From assembly GCF_012396235.1 (NCBI RefSeq), contig NZ_JAAXPA010000002.1, forward strand, positions 364,726 through 428,725: a stretch of 64,000 bases of DNA, given 5' to 3'. The notes beneath the pieces are model-generated. The model searched no databases. It saw only the letters and a program-made list of their open reading frames with translations, and had not been told where the DNA came from. The translations under genes and the position numbers were made by a program. This document shows positions 37,677-45,091 of the stretch, piece by piece. How positions within the stretch are numbered: the stretch's first letter is position 1; each line of letters begins with the position of its first letter. Source of the stretch: Rhodococcus opacus. GTDB lineage: Bacteria > Actinomycetota > Actinomycetes > Mycobacteriales > Mycobacteriaceae.

Positions 37677-38180
37677 CTAGGCCGCCGGTTGCCCGCCCAT
37701 CCGGGCAAGCCACTCCCGGGCGTCGTCGGGTAGCTTGCCTGCGGCTTCCGCTGCGCGGCACCACTTCTTGGCCGCGGCGAGAAAATTCATCGGGTTGTAC
37801 GCGTCTTCCTCGCGTGACCACAGGTTGTCGCCGGCGTAGTGCAGGATCGTGATGTTCGCGGCGGCGTGCTCCGAGCCGTCGCCGGGATCCTCCATCGGGT
37901 TGTCGATCTCGCAGATGACCCATCCGCGGTCTTCGTCGATCACGTACCAGTTCGCCGGGAACGCGGTCATCCGGCTTCCGGGGAAGGCCGACATGGTGCG
38001 CGTGACCCATTGCCGAATGGCCTCGCGTCCATCGAAGTGTCCGAAGGCGTGCTCGACGTACGTGGCGTCCTCCGTGAAGAGGTCGGCGAAGCCGTTCCAG
38101 TCTCCGAGTTCGACGCAGCGGCTGACGGTTCGCTGGTAGTGCGCGAAGGCCTCTTCCAGCTCGGCACGGCTCCACGGCAT
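37677..38180 (-). CDS. SnoaL/NTF2-like domain protein
   Basis: 167 residues from ATG 38180, preceded by AAGGGG; the frame is open another 20 codons without homologous content. The cone-shaped NTF2-like fold is indicated by FADLFTEDATYVEHAFGHFDGREAI and the following beta strands (WVICEIDN). Proteins of this kind act as isomerases, cyclases or ligand binders in polyketide or steroid chemistry; no catalytic role can be fixed here. It is convergent with the DUF1906 gene, with 5 bp between. Confidence 0.8.
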   Translation of the reverse strand: MPWSRAELEEAFAHYQRTVSRCVELGDWNGFADLFTEDATYVEHAFGHFDGREAIRQWVTRTMSAFPGSRMTAFPANWYVIDEDRGWVICEIDNPMEDPGDGSEHAAANITILHYAGDNLWSREEDAYNPMNFLAAAKKWCRAAEAAGKLPDDAREWLARMGGQPAA

Positions 38181-38232
38181 GTGTACATCCCCTTCTCTCG
38201 TCCGGCACCCGAATGTGAGCGCCCCGGAAAAT

Positions 38233-38252
38233 GAGAACACGTTTCAGTTCTC
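38233..38252. promoter_or_regulatory. GAGAAC/GTTCTC inverted repeat
   Basis: GAGAAC and GTTCTC are separated by ACGTTTCA, about 55 bp upstream of the NTF2-like gene on the reverse strand. The AAC-AC-GTT core recalls TetR-type steroid-regulator sites in this group, but the match is partial. Confidence 0.3.
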
Positions 38253-38354
38253 GTGCGGGGTGTTTTCCGGTGGATGGGACGGCGTGAAACGCTCCTCGGG
38301 GGAACTCCGATTACCTGGTGTCACTCTTTTCACTCTGGAACCCGGAGGTTCTCC

Positions 38355-38429
38355 ATGGAACTGCTTCTCAATTTCGTGTACACCGTCGCCTCGGTCCTCT
38401 ATACCGCGCTGTTCGTCAACGGATCCTGA
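38355..38429 (+). CDS. 24-residue hydrophobic micro-protein
   Basis: ATG 38355 has a strong SD (GGAGG, 5-6 nt upstream) and encodes 24 residues (MELLLNFVYTVASVLYTALF, then VNGS), a single membrane-helix-like peptide. It ends 6 bp before the 33-bp palindrome in front of the MarR gene. The very good SD argues for translation; the role is unknown and no homologue is recognised. Confidence 0.45.
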   Translation: MELLLNFVYTVASVLYTALFVNGS

Positions 38430-38435
38430 TGAAGA

Positions 38436-38468
38436 TGTGCACACTACACACAGTGTGTAGGGTGCACA
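38436..38468. promoter_or_regulatory. 33-bp palindrome, likely operator of the MarR gene
   Basis: Nested dyad centred on 38452: TGTGCA (38436-38441) with TGCACA (38463-38468) and CTACACAC (38444-38451) with GTGTGTAG (38453-38460). It lies 43 bp before the marR start, the expected place for an autoregulatory MarR operator. Confidence 0.7.
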
Positions 38469-38510
38469 GTAATGCCTCGGGCAGAATGACGGTAACTACT
38501 GGAGGTGTCG

Positions 38511-38975
38511 GTGTCCGATCGTGACGAGGTGGCGGCAGATGTCGAGAACGAATTGACATTGCTGTCGCGCTATCACGCGCATGCACAACGGGCGGGATTC
38601 CAACTCGACCGCTCCGCCTACCTCCTCCTCGGACGCCTGGAACTGGAACATCCGCTCAGCCTGAAACAGCTCGCCGAGGCATTCCGGCTCGATATCTCGA
38701 CGATCAACCGGCAGATCGGCGCGTTGCTGAGGCGCGGCCTCGTCGAACGCGTTCCCGACCCGGACGGCGGAATGGCCCGCAAGGTCGAGGCCACCGCGCT
38801 GGGGCTCGAACAACTTCACGCCGACCGCGCGCTGGGCCGAAATGGTGTCGACCGCATCATCGCCGAGTGGAGCGACCACGACCGGGGCGAGCTGCGCCGG
38901 CTGCTGACGAAGTTCAACGGCGAGATCGAGAAGTACGACGGCAACTCCTGGCCGCGCGCCGGACGGACGCCCTGA
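38511..38975 (+). CDS. MarR-family transcriptional regulator
   Basis: 154 residues from GTG 38511 with GGAGG 5 nt upstream; GTG 38505 overlaps that SD and is less likely. The winged helix-turn-helix is seen in PLSLKQLAEAFRLDISTINR followed by LLRRGLVERVPDPDGGMARK (the wing), with flanking dimerisation helices. It probably binds the 33-bp palindrome upstream and may also control the 24-residue ORF. The ligand is unknown. Confidence 0.88.
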   Translation: MSDRDEVAADVENELTLLSRYHAHAQRAGFQLDRSAYLLLGRLELEHPLSLKQLAEAFRLDISTINRQIGALLRRGLVERVPDPDGGMARKVEATALGLEQLHADRALGRNGVDRIIAEWSDHDRGELRRLLTKFNGEIEKYDGNSWPRAGRTP

Positions 38976-38985
38976 CCGGACCGCG

Positions 38986-39336
38986 TCAGGACTGGACGTG
39001 CGCGGTCGCGTCCCGGGCGAGGTCCGGTTCCTCCGCGATGACCGTGAGGTGGGGGTGTTCCGGCGGGGAGGCGTGCCACCCCTTCCATGACATCAGAGAC
39101 CACCGCGAGAGCCCCGACAGCGCAGACCCGAGGCTGGCGAACGAGGCGGTGCTCAGTGCCGAGCCGGCCGACCCGACCGACCCGATGGAGAGCACCGAGC
39201 CGACACTCCCGATGGACAGGATGGAGTAGGCGGAACCGATCGAGAGGATCGACCCCTCCGAACGGATCGACAGTATGGACCGCCGGGCGTGTCGCGATCG
39301 CAGTGAGTGGTGTGGGGTGTGATGCGTCGAGGGCAT
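38986..39336 (-). CDS. Ser-x-x triplet-repeat protein, function unknown
   Basis: 116 residues from ATG 39336 (GTG 39351 is an alternative). From residue 20 to 85 Ser occupies every third position for 22 consecutive triplets (such as SILSIGSVGSVLSIGS), the other positions being mostly Ile, Leu, Val, Gly or Ala. Two more Ser at 11 and 14 keep the register. The Ser codons are mixed (TCG, TCC, AGT, AGC, TCT, TCA), so the pattern is held at protein level. A His/Arg-rich head and a polar tail flank it. I know no function; a three-fold helix or beta-solenoid is plausible. Confidence 0.65.
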   Translation of the reverse strand: MPSTHHTPHHSLRSRHARRSILSIRSEGSILSIGSAYSILSIGSVGSVLSIGSVGSAGSALSTASFASLGSALSGLSRWSLMSWKGWHASPPEHPHLTVIAEEPDLARDATAHVQS

Positions 39337-39388
39337 TCCTCGGTCTACCACGGTGGTGACGTCGGCAACAGTGAAGCGGTGCAGACAT

Positions 39389-39429
39389 GAGCGAAGGGCC
39401 CTCCGGAAGATCCGGAGGGCCCTTCGCTC
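39389..39429 (-). terminator. Strong hairpin terminator
   Basis: A perfect 19-bp stem with a 3-nt loop: 39389-39407 pairs with 39411-39429 (arm begins GAGCGAAGGGCCC). It lies 15 bp after the stop of the secreted-protein gene on the reverse strand, and can block transcription in both directions. Confidence 0.8.
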
Positions 39430-39444
39430 GTCAGCTGTGAAGAG

Positions 39445-40227
39445 TTACGCGACCTGGAACATGCCGACAGTCGGGAGGAAGCTGCACGTGATCGGCGCGG
39501 CGCCCTCTTTCTGCGTGGTCAGTCCGCCCGACACGACCGCGAGGACGCGGCCCGGGCCGGTGTCCGCGATCGCCGACAGGGTTGCCGGTCCATCGGGGTT
39601 GATCCTGGCCTCGTCGGTGAGGTTCTGGGTGGCACGCCGCTGGTTGTCCAGGTTGATCCACGTCACGGTCAGCGGATTGGGCTGTTCGGCGGCAACGGAA
39701 CTGGTTCCGAGGGCGGTGAACACGAAACCGGCCTGACCTGCCTTGGGTCCGGGCGGGGGCAGCTGGGCCGGACCGGGAACCGCGAGTGCGGTGCCCACCG
39801 AGTCGGCGCCCTCTCCGATGCAGCCCTTGCCGATGGTCGGGTAGAGGAACTGCGCGATGACCGGTGCGTTCTCCTGCGGGATCTCGGGACCGCCACCGCC
39901 GCTGCCGTCGAGGAACGTGATGACGCGCTCGAGAGTGGACTTGAGTTCCGGCGGGATGCCGGGGGACTCGAGAAGGATGCGGGCCTGGTCCAGGATCGCG
40001 TCCTGAGGTCCTGCGGCGACGTCTTCGGTACCAGCTGCTGCGCCGATGATCGCGGGTGCGAAAGAGGCGAGCATCTCCACGGGGATGCCTTCGGGCACGG
40101 GCGGCGGCGTCGGCTGCGCATTCGCCTGGGCCGGCACTGCCATAGCGGCTGCTGCGGCAACAGCGAGAGCAGTCACTGCTCTGCGCATACCTCGGGTTCG
40201 AAGCACAGTCTCCCCATCCTTAGTCAT
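39445..40227 (-). CDS. Secreted conserved actinobacterial protein, function unknown
   Basis: 260 residues. A signal peptide with a twin-Arg-like start (MRRAVTALAVAAAAAM at residue 14 onward) ends near AQANAQP. The start may be ATG 40227 or the internal ATG 40188 directly before the signal peptide. Mature features are a helical N-terminal region with PEGIPVEML, then a C-terminal beta-rich domain containing GKGCIGEGADS and ITCSFLPTVG, with one Cys each that may form a disulfide. I recognise the type as a mycobacteria/rhodococcus exported family but cannot name it. A strong terminator follows. Confidence 0.7.
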   Translation of the reverse strand: MTKDGETVLRTRGMRRAVTALAVAAAAAMAVPAQANAQPTPPPVPEGIPVEMLASFAPAIIGAAAGTEDVAAGPQDAILDQARILLESPGIPPELKSTLERVITFLDGSGGGGPEIPQENAPVIAQFLYPTIGKGCIGEGADSVGTALAVPGPAQLPPPGPKAGQAGFVFTALGTSSVAAEQPNPLTVTWINLDNQRRATQNLTDEARINPDGPATLSAIADTGPGRVLAVVSGGLTTQKEGAAPITCSFLPTVGMFQVA

Positions 40228-40545
40228 AACAGCGTGGACGACAACTCAATCCACGTCTGACGGCTCGGGGGGTCACTCTATGTACAGCGCCCCCGGGTTG
40301 TACAGCTCACGAGTTCGTTCACCGATAGCTGTGGCATCCCGGTGGGAGTGTATGGCATACAGACCCCGACGGTGATCTTCCGGTGACCATAGCTTGTGGC
40401 ACGTGTGGTTCGTGTGATTGGTGATGCAACTGTTACGCGCGGCTACGGACAGCTCGGGGCCCGCGGAGGCCGCCGTCTACGCTGTGCGGGACCGTTTCGG
40501 GATCGGCTGAGACATCTACACACCTCACGGGGAGAGCACCACACT
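40228..40545. promoter_or_regulatory. Divergent promoter region, 318 bp
   Basis: No gene is visible between the secreted-protein gene and pimE. It contains two TGTACAGC direct copies (around 40281 and 40303) and a 13-bp palindrome TGTATGGCATACA at 40349-40361. Both divergent promoters should lie here; no clear -10/-35 pair can be assigned. Confidence 0.45.
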
Positions 40546-41877
40546 GTGTCCGACCATGCAGCGTCCGACGACGGAGCAGCCTCCGACGACCCGACATCCG
40601 AGCGTTCTCCCACGTCGTCCCCGGGAGCGTCCGCCCTGCACGGCCTGTTGCGGTGCGCGCCCGTGCTTCTCGTGCTGTCGGTGCTCGGGCGCCTGGCGTG
40701 GACGCTGTTGAGTCCCAACGGGATGAACCTCGTCGACCTGCACGTTTACGTCGACGGTTCCGAGGCCCTCCGCGGTGGCAGTCTCTACGACTTCACCTAC
40801 TCGGAAGTGACGCCGGACTTTCCGCTGCCGTTCACCTACCCGCCGTTCGCCGCGCTGGTCTTCTTTCCCCTGCATTTCCTGCCGTTCCCCCTGGTCGGGG
40901 TCGGCTGGCAACTGCTCACCATCCTCGCCCTGTACGCGCTGGCGCGAATGAGCCTCGGGCTCGTGCTCGGTGACGTCGCGCGCAGCCCGCACTGGCGGGC
41001 GGTCGCGGTGCTCTGGACCACCGTGGGGGTGTGGGTGGAACCGGTGCGCACCACACTGGACTACGGCCAGATCAACGTCTTCCTCGCGCTGCTCGTGATG
41101 ACCGCGGTCCGCAGCTCCCGGTGGTGGCTGTCCGGCGCGCTCGTCGGTTTCGCCGCCGGAATCAAACTGACCCCGGCGATCACCGGCCTCTACTTCCTGA
41201 TGCAGCGCCGGTGGAAGGCCGCGGTCTTCTCGGGCGTCGCATTCGCCGCGACCGTCGGAGTCAGCTATCTCCTGATCGGCTCGGAGGCTCGGGAGTACTT
41301 CACCCACCTGCTCGGTGACGCCGATCGCATCGGCCCGGTCGGCTCGGTGTGGAATCAGTCCCTGCGCGGCGCGTTGTCGCGGCTGCTCGGGTACGACGTC
41401 GAGACGGGCGCCCTCTGGTTGCTGGCCGTGGCGGTCACGGCGGTCCTCGCCGTCCTGGCCTGGCGGGCGATCGCCCGGGACGATCGGCTCGGAACCCTCG
41501 TCATCGTCGAGTTGCTGGGGCTGCTCGTCTCACCGATCTCGTGGTCACACCACTGGGTGTGGGTCATCCCGATGCTGATCTGGCTGCTGCACGGCCCCTA
41601 CGGATCGATGCTGGGCACCCGGATCCTCGCCGGATATTGGCTCGTCACCACCCTCATCGGCGTGCCGTGGGTGCTCAGCTTCTTCCAGGACTCGATCTGG
41701 CTGATCTCCCGGCCCGCGGTGCTCGCGTGGCTGGGCACGGTCGACGTCGTCGGCGCATTCGGTGTCTACGCCTGGGTCGCCTACGCCGGGCGCCGCACGA
41801 AGCGTGCTGCGGACGCCGCCACGGTCAGCCCGCCAGTGAGTCGATCTGCGCAGCAAGATCCAGATCCAGCTGCGTGA
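40546..41877 (+). CDS. pimE: GT87 (GT-C) mannosyltransferase, PimE-like
   Basis: 443 residues from GTG 40546 (MSDHAASDDG). A polar N terminus of about 45 residues precedes roughly ten membrane helices; the first extracytoplasmic loop carries DLHVYVDGSEALRGGSLYDF with the acidic residues typical of GT-C enzymes, and YPPFAALVFFPL. These belong to the polyprenol-phosphomannose-dependent alpha-1,2-mannosyltransferase group. In M. tuberculosis PimE (Rv1159) is followed by phhB and mutT2, as here, so the polar PIM synthase function is a well-supported inference from context. It overlaps phhB by 53 bp at the 3' ends. Confidence 0.8.
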   Translation: MSDHAASDDGAASDDPTSERSPTSSPGASALHGLLRCAPVLLVLSVLGRLAWTLLSPNGMNLVDLHVYVDGSEALRGGSLYDFTYSEVTPDFPLPFTYPPFAALVFFPLHFLPFPLVGVGWQLLTILALYALARMSLGLVLGDVARSPHWRAVAVLWTTVGVWVEPVRTTLDYGQINVFLALLVMTAVRSSRWWLSGALVGFAAGIKLTPAITGLYFLMQRRWKAAVFSGVAFAATVGVSYLLIGSEAREYFTHLLGDADRIGPVGSVWNQSLRGALSRLLGYDVETGALWLLAVAVTAVLAVLAWRAIARDDRLGTLVIVELLGLLVSPISWSHHWVWVIPMLIWLLHGPYGSMLGTRILAGYWLVTTLIGVPWVLSFFQDSIWLISRPAVLAWLGTVDVVGAFGVYAWVAYAGRRTKRAADAATVSPPVSRSAQQDPDPAA

Positions 41878-42109
41878 GCCCGCCGGCGGAATGCGTCGAC
41901 AGTGTGTAGGTGACCTTGCGCCACCTGATGTCGATGTCCGGATGGTGGTTCGCCGCCTCCGCCGCCTCCGCGACCTTCCGGACCAGCTCCACGGCTTCGG
42001 GGAAACTCGGCGACTCGACGGTGCGGACGAGGGAATCACCGGCCCGCCGCCACCCGGGCAGTTCTGCGAGCGCGGTGTCGATCTCTCCGTCTGACAGCAA
42101 CTCGGCCAT
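41825..42109 (-). CDS. phhB: Pterin-4a-carbinolamine dehydratase
   Basis: 94 residues from ATG 42109, the typical PCD length. The active-site histidines are in AEAANHHPDIDIRW and the strand TYTLSTHSAGGLTQ. It dehydrates 4a-hydroxytetrahydropterin, recycling pterin cofactor. Convergent with pimE (53-bp overlap) and divergent from mutT2 with only 16 bp between starts, so the two promoters must lie inside neighbouring genes. Confidence 0.93.
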   Translation of the reverse strand: MAELLSDGEIDTALAELPGWRRAGDSLVRTVESPSFPEAVELVRKVAEAAEAANHHPDIDIRWRKVTYTLSTHSAGGLTQLDLDLAAQIDSLAG

Positions 42110-42125
42110 ACCCCATGATGGTGCG

Positions 42126-42548
42126 GTGCCAGTGGAACGTGCAAGGCCTGTCGACCACGCCGGAGAGGTGGTGGCGGCCGCGATCATCGTCGACGGCCGG
42201 CTGTTGCTCGCCCAGCGGACCCGGCCTCCGGAACTCGCAGGACTGTGGGAGCTGCCCGGCGGCAAGGCGGAGGCCGGGGAGACCGCCGAGGACGCGCTGC
42301 GCCGCGAACTGCGGGAAGAACTCGGGGTCGAGGTGTCGGGCGGCGACCGGATCGGTGACGACGTGCCGCTGCCCGACGGCCGGGTGCTCCGCGCGTACCG
42401 GGTCGAACTGGTGTCGGGAACACCCGTCGCGCTCGACCACGCGGAACTGAGGTGGGTGGACGGACGGGAACTGGGGGACATCGACCTCGTCGGCAACGAC
42501 CGCGGGTGGGTGCCGGACCTGCGAGTGCATCTGAACGGGTGGGGCTGA
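42126..42548 (+). CDS. mutT2: NUDIX hydrolase, MutT2-type
   Basis: 140 residues from GTG 42126. The Nudix box GGKAEAGETAEDALRRELRE, then E-L-G is complete (G-x5-E-x7-R-E-U-x-E-E-x-G-U). Mycobacterial MutT2 (Rv1160) hydrolyses (8-oxo-)dGTP and dCTP analogues; the same position after pimE-phhB supports this identity. It protects the nucleotide pool from oxidation. Confidence 0.9.
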   Translation: MPVERARPVDHAGEVVAAAIIVDGRLLLAQRTRPPELAGLWELPGGKAEAGETAEDALRRELREELGVEVSGGDRIGDDVPLPDGRVLRAYRVELVSGTPVALDHAELRWVDGRELGDIDLVGNDRGWVPDLRVHLNGWG

Positions 42549-42550
42549 CC

Positions 42551-42727
42551 TCAGGCCGCGCGGGCCTTCTTGAGCCCCTTCTTCAGTTCCTTCTTGGAAG
42601 CGCCCTCGTTCTCGAGCTTCTTCATGCGCATGATGACCACCGGGCACTTGATGCAGCGCGTCTTGCTGCGGCAGCACTTCTTCTTCGGTTTGAGACCCGA
42701 GACCTTGCTGGCCTTCACCTTGCCCAT
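42551..42727 (-). CDS. 58-residue basic Cys-rich protein, function unknown
   Basis: Reverse strand ATG 42727 with AGGAAGG seven nt upstream encodes 58 residues, over a third Lys/Arg. The core is KKKCCRSKTRCIKCPVVIMR, with Cys at 18, 19, 25 and 28, which could bind Zn or a cluster. The high charge suggests nucleic-acid or ribosome binding. It ends 2 bp from the convergent mutT2 stop. It is a real gene judging from its SD and composition. Confidence 0.7.
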   Translation of the reverse strand: MGKVKASKVSGLKPKKKCCRSKTRCIKCPVVIMRMKKLENEGASKKELKKGLKKARAA

Positions 42728-43061
42728 ACTCGGCTCGGCCTTCCTACTTCGGTGAACACCGGCATCCGCCGGCTACACCCAGGTTAGCGTCCCCTCAGCT
42801 TTCGGCCCCGATCCACACCCGAGACAGGCCGAATTCGACGTGGCGCAGATCACTTTACGCTGGTCGGGCAGGCCCCGGGCAGTCGGCGATGCGCGAAGTA
42901 GCCGCTCGGGCGGGTAGTATTCACGTGGCCGCGATGCCTGCACTGGGCGATTTACCATCGCCTCGACGAGGATTCTGAATCGAGATGACAAGGCGGCCGC
43001 CAGAAAGCCGTGCGAGGGAACTTTCGCGTGGCCGAATCAACTCAGCCAGGAGAGCCACCGC
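42728..43061. promoter_or_regulatory. Intergenic region between the 58-residue gene and typA
   Basis: 334 bp with no protein-coding signal. A -10-like TAGTAT is at 42915-42920 for typA, giving a leader of up to 140 nt; the dyad CCTCG/CGAGG at about 42961-42971 lies in it. The -35 is not clear. The reverse-strand gene's promoter must lie near 42760-42850. Confidence 0.4.
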
Positions 43062-44969
43062 GTGACCATCACCAGCTTCCGTAACGTTGCCATCGTCGCA
43101 CACGTCGACCACGGCAAGACCACTCTCGTCGACGCCATGTTGCGCCAGTCGGGGGCATTCGAGGAGCGCGCCGAACTGGTCGATCGCGTCATGGACTCCG
43201 GCGACCTCGAACGCGAGAAGGGCATCACCATCCTCGCGAAGAACACCGCCGTCCACAAGCATCACGGCGACGGCAGTGTCACGGTCATCAACGTCATCGA
43301 CACCCCCGGTCACGCCGACTTCGGTGGCGAGGTCGAGCGCGGCCTGTCCATGGTCGACGGTGTCGTCCTGCTCGTCGACGCGTCCGAGGGCCCGCTGCCG
43401 CAGACCCGCTTCGTGCTGCGCAAGGCGCTCGCCGCATCGCTGCCCGTCATCCTCGTGGTCAACAAGACCGACCGTCCCGACGCCCGCATCGAAGAGGTCG
43501 TCTCCGAGAGCCACGACCTGCTGCTCGACCTGGCCTCCGACCTCGACGACGAGGCCGCCGAAGCCGCCGAGCTCGCCCTCGACCTCCCCGTTCTGTACGC
43601 CTCCGGCCGCGAGGGCAAGGCGTCCAAGGTTCAGCCCGAGAACGGTCACGCACCGGACGCCGAGAACCTCGACGCCCTGTTCGAGGTGCTCCTCAACTAC
43701 GTGCCCGCGCCCAAGGGCAACGTCGACGCACCGCTGCAGGCTCACGTCACCAACCTCGACGCGTCCGCGTTCCTCGGCCGCCTCGCGCTGGTCCGTATCC
43801 ACAACGGCGAGCTGACCAAGGGGCAGACCGTCTCCTGGTGCCGCGAGGTGGACGGCGAGCCCGTCGTCACCAAGGCCAAGATCACCGAACTGCTCGCCAC
43901 CAAGGGTGTCGAGCGTCAGCCCGCCGAGAAGGCCGTCGCCGGTGACATCGTCGCCGTCGCCGGTTTCCCCGACATCATGATCGGCGACACCCTCGCCGAC
44001 CTGGAGAACCCGGTCCCGCTGCCGCGGATCACCGTCGACCAGCCCGCCATCTCGGTGACCATCGGCACCAACACCTCGCCGCTCGTCGGCCGGGTCAGCG
44101 GACACAAGCTGACCGCCCGCATGGTGAAGTCGCGCCTCGACCAGGAACTCGTCGGCAACGTCTCGCTCAAGGTCCTCGACATCGGTCGCCCCGACGCCTG
44201 GGAGGTCCAGGGCCGTGGTGAGCTCGCGCTCGCCATCCTGGTCGAGCAGATGCGCCGCGAGGGCTTCGAGCTGACCGTCGGCAAGCCGCAGGTGGTCACC
44301 CGTCAGGTCGACGGCAAGGTGCACGAGCCGTTCGAGGAGCTCACCATCGACAGCCCCGAGGAGTACCTCGGCGCCATCACCCAGCTCCTCGCCAACCGCA
44401 AGGGCAAGATGGTGCAGATGGCCAACCACGGCGCGGGCTGGGTCCGGATGGAGTTCATCGTTCCCTCGCGCGGCCTGATCGGCTTCCGCACCGACTTCCT
44501 CACCGAGACCCGCGGCACCGGCATCGCGAACGCCGTGTTCCACGGCTACGCGCCGTGGGCCGGCGAGATCCGCGCCCGCCACACCGGCTCGCTCGTCTCG
44601 GACCGCACCGGTTCGGTCACCCCGTTCGCGATGATCCAGCTCGCCGATCGCGGAACGTTCTTCGTCGAGCCCGGCGCCGACACCTACGAGGGCATGGTCG
44701 TGGGCATCAACCCGCGCCAGGAGGACCTCGACATCAACGTCACCCGCGAGAAGAAGCTGACCAACATGCGTCAGTCCTCCGCCGACGTGATGGAGACCCT
44801 CGCCAAGCCCATCAAGCTCGAGCTCGAAGGCGCGATGGAGTTCTGCGCCGGCGACGAGTGCGTCGAGGTCACCCCGGAGGTCGTGCGCGTGCGCAAGGTG
44901 CACCTGTCGGCCACCGACCGTGCCCGTGAGCGTTCGCGTTCCAAGGCCCGCGACAAGGCGGCCCTGTAG
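43062..44969 (+). CDS. typA: Ribosome-binding GTPase TypA/BipA
   Basis: 635 residues, full length. G1 is AHVDHGKT (13-20), G2 region EREKGITI, G3 DTPGH, G4 NKTD, then the EF-G-like domains III and V and the BipA C-terminal domain ([29 protein letters not shown]). TypA is a ribosome-associated translational GTPase for stress and 50S assembly. GTG 43062 has AGGAG nine nt upstream. It is followed by a hairpin terminator. Confidence 0.96.
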   Translation: MTITSFRNVAIVAHVDHGKTTLVDAMLRQSGAFEERAELVDRVMDSGDLEREKGITILAKNTAVHKHHGDGSVTVINVIDTPGHADFGGEVERGLSMVDGVVLLVDASEGPLPQTRFVLRKALAASLPVILVVNKTDRPDARIEEVVSESHDLLLDLASDLDDEAAEAAELALDLPVLYASGREGKASKVQPENGHAPDAENLDALFEVLLNYVPAPKGNVDAPLQAHVTNLDASAFLGRLALVRIHNGELTKGQTVSWCREVDGEPVVTKAKITELLATKGVERQPAEKAVAGDIVAVAGFPDIMIGDTLADLENPVPLPRITVDQPAISVTIGTNTSPLVGRVSGHKLTARMVKSRLDQELVGNVSLKVLDIGRPDAWEVQGRGELALAILVEQMRREGFELTVGKPQVVTRQVDGKVHEPFEELTIDSPEEYLGAITQLLANRKGKMVQMANHGAGWVRMEFIVPSRGLIGFRTDFLTETRGTGIANAVFHGYAPWAGEIRARHTGSLVSDRTGSVTPFAMIQLADRGTFFVEPGADTYEGMVVGINPRQEDLDINVTREKKLTNMRQSSADVMETLAKPIKLELEGAMEFCAGDECVEVTPEVVRVRKVHLSATDRARERSRSKARDKAAL

Positions 44970-45005
44970 TCGGCACGTCCGACCACATCAGACACAACCG
45001 GGCGG

Positions 45006-45040
45006 ATGTACCTTCGGTCGATCGGCGACCGAAGGTACAT
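45006..45040 (+). terminator. Terminator after typA
   Basis: A perfect 15-bp inverted repeat (ATGTACCTTCGGTCG, 45006-45020, with 45026-45040) around a 5-nt loop, 36 bp after the typA stop. There is no long U-run. Confidence 0.75.
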
Positions 45041-45091
45041 TCGCTCGAGGGTTTCCGGAGCCTTCCGGTATCTCTGAGGAAAGGCGGCGCG

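Noticed and set aside
37839..38234. Forward frame opposite the NTF2-like gene
   Set aside because: Antisense shadow; the reverse gene has an SD and a recognisable domain.
38233..38252. KstR-like steroid regulator operator
   Set aside because: Only the AAC-nn-GTT core and one flank fit; no steroid catabolism gene is near, so it is listed only as a low-confidence inverted repeat.
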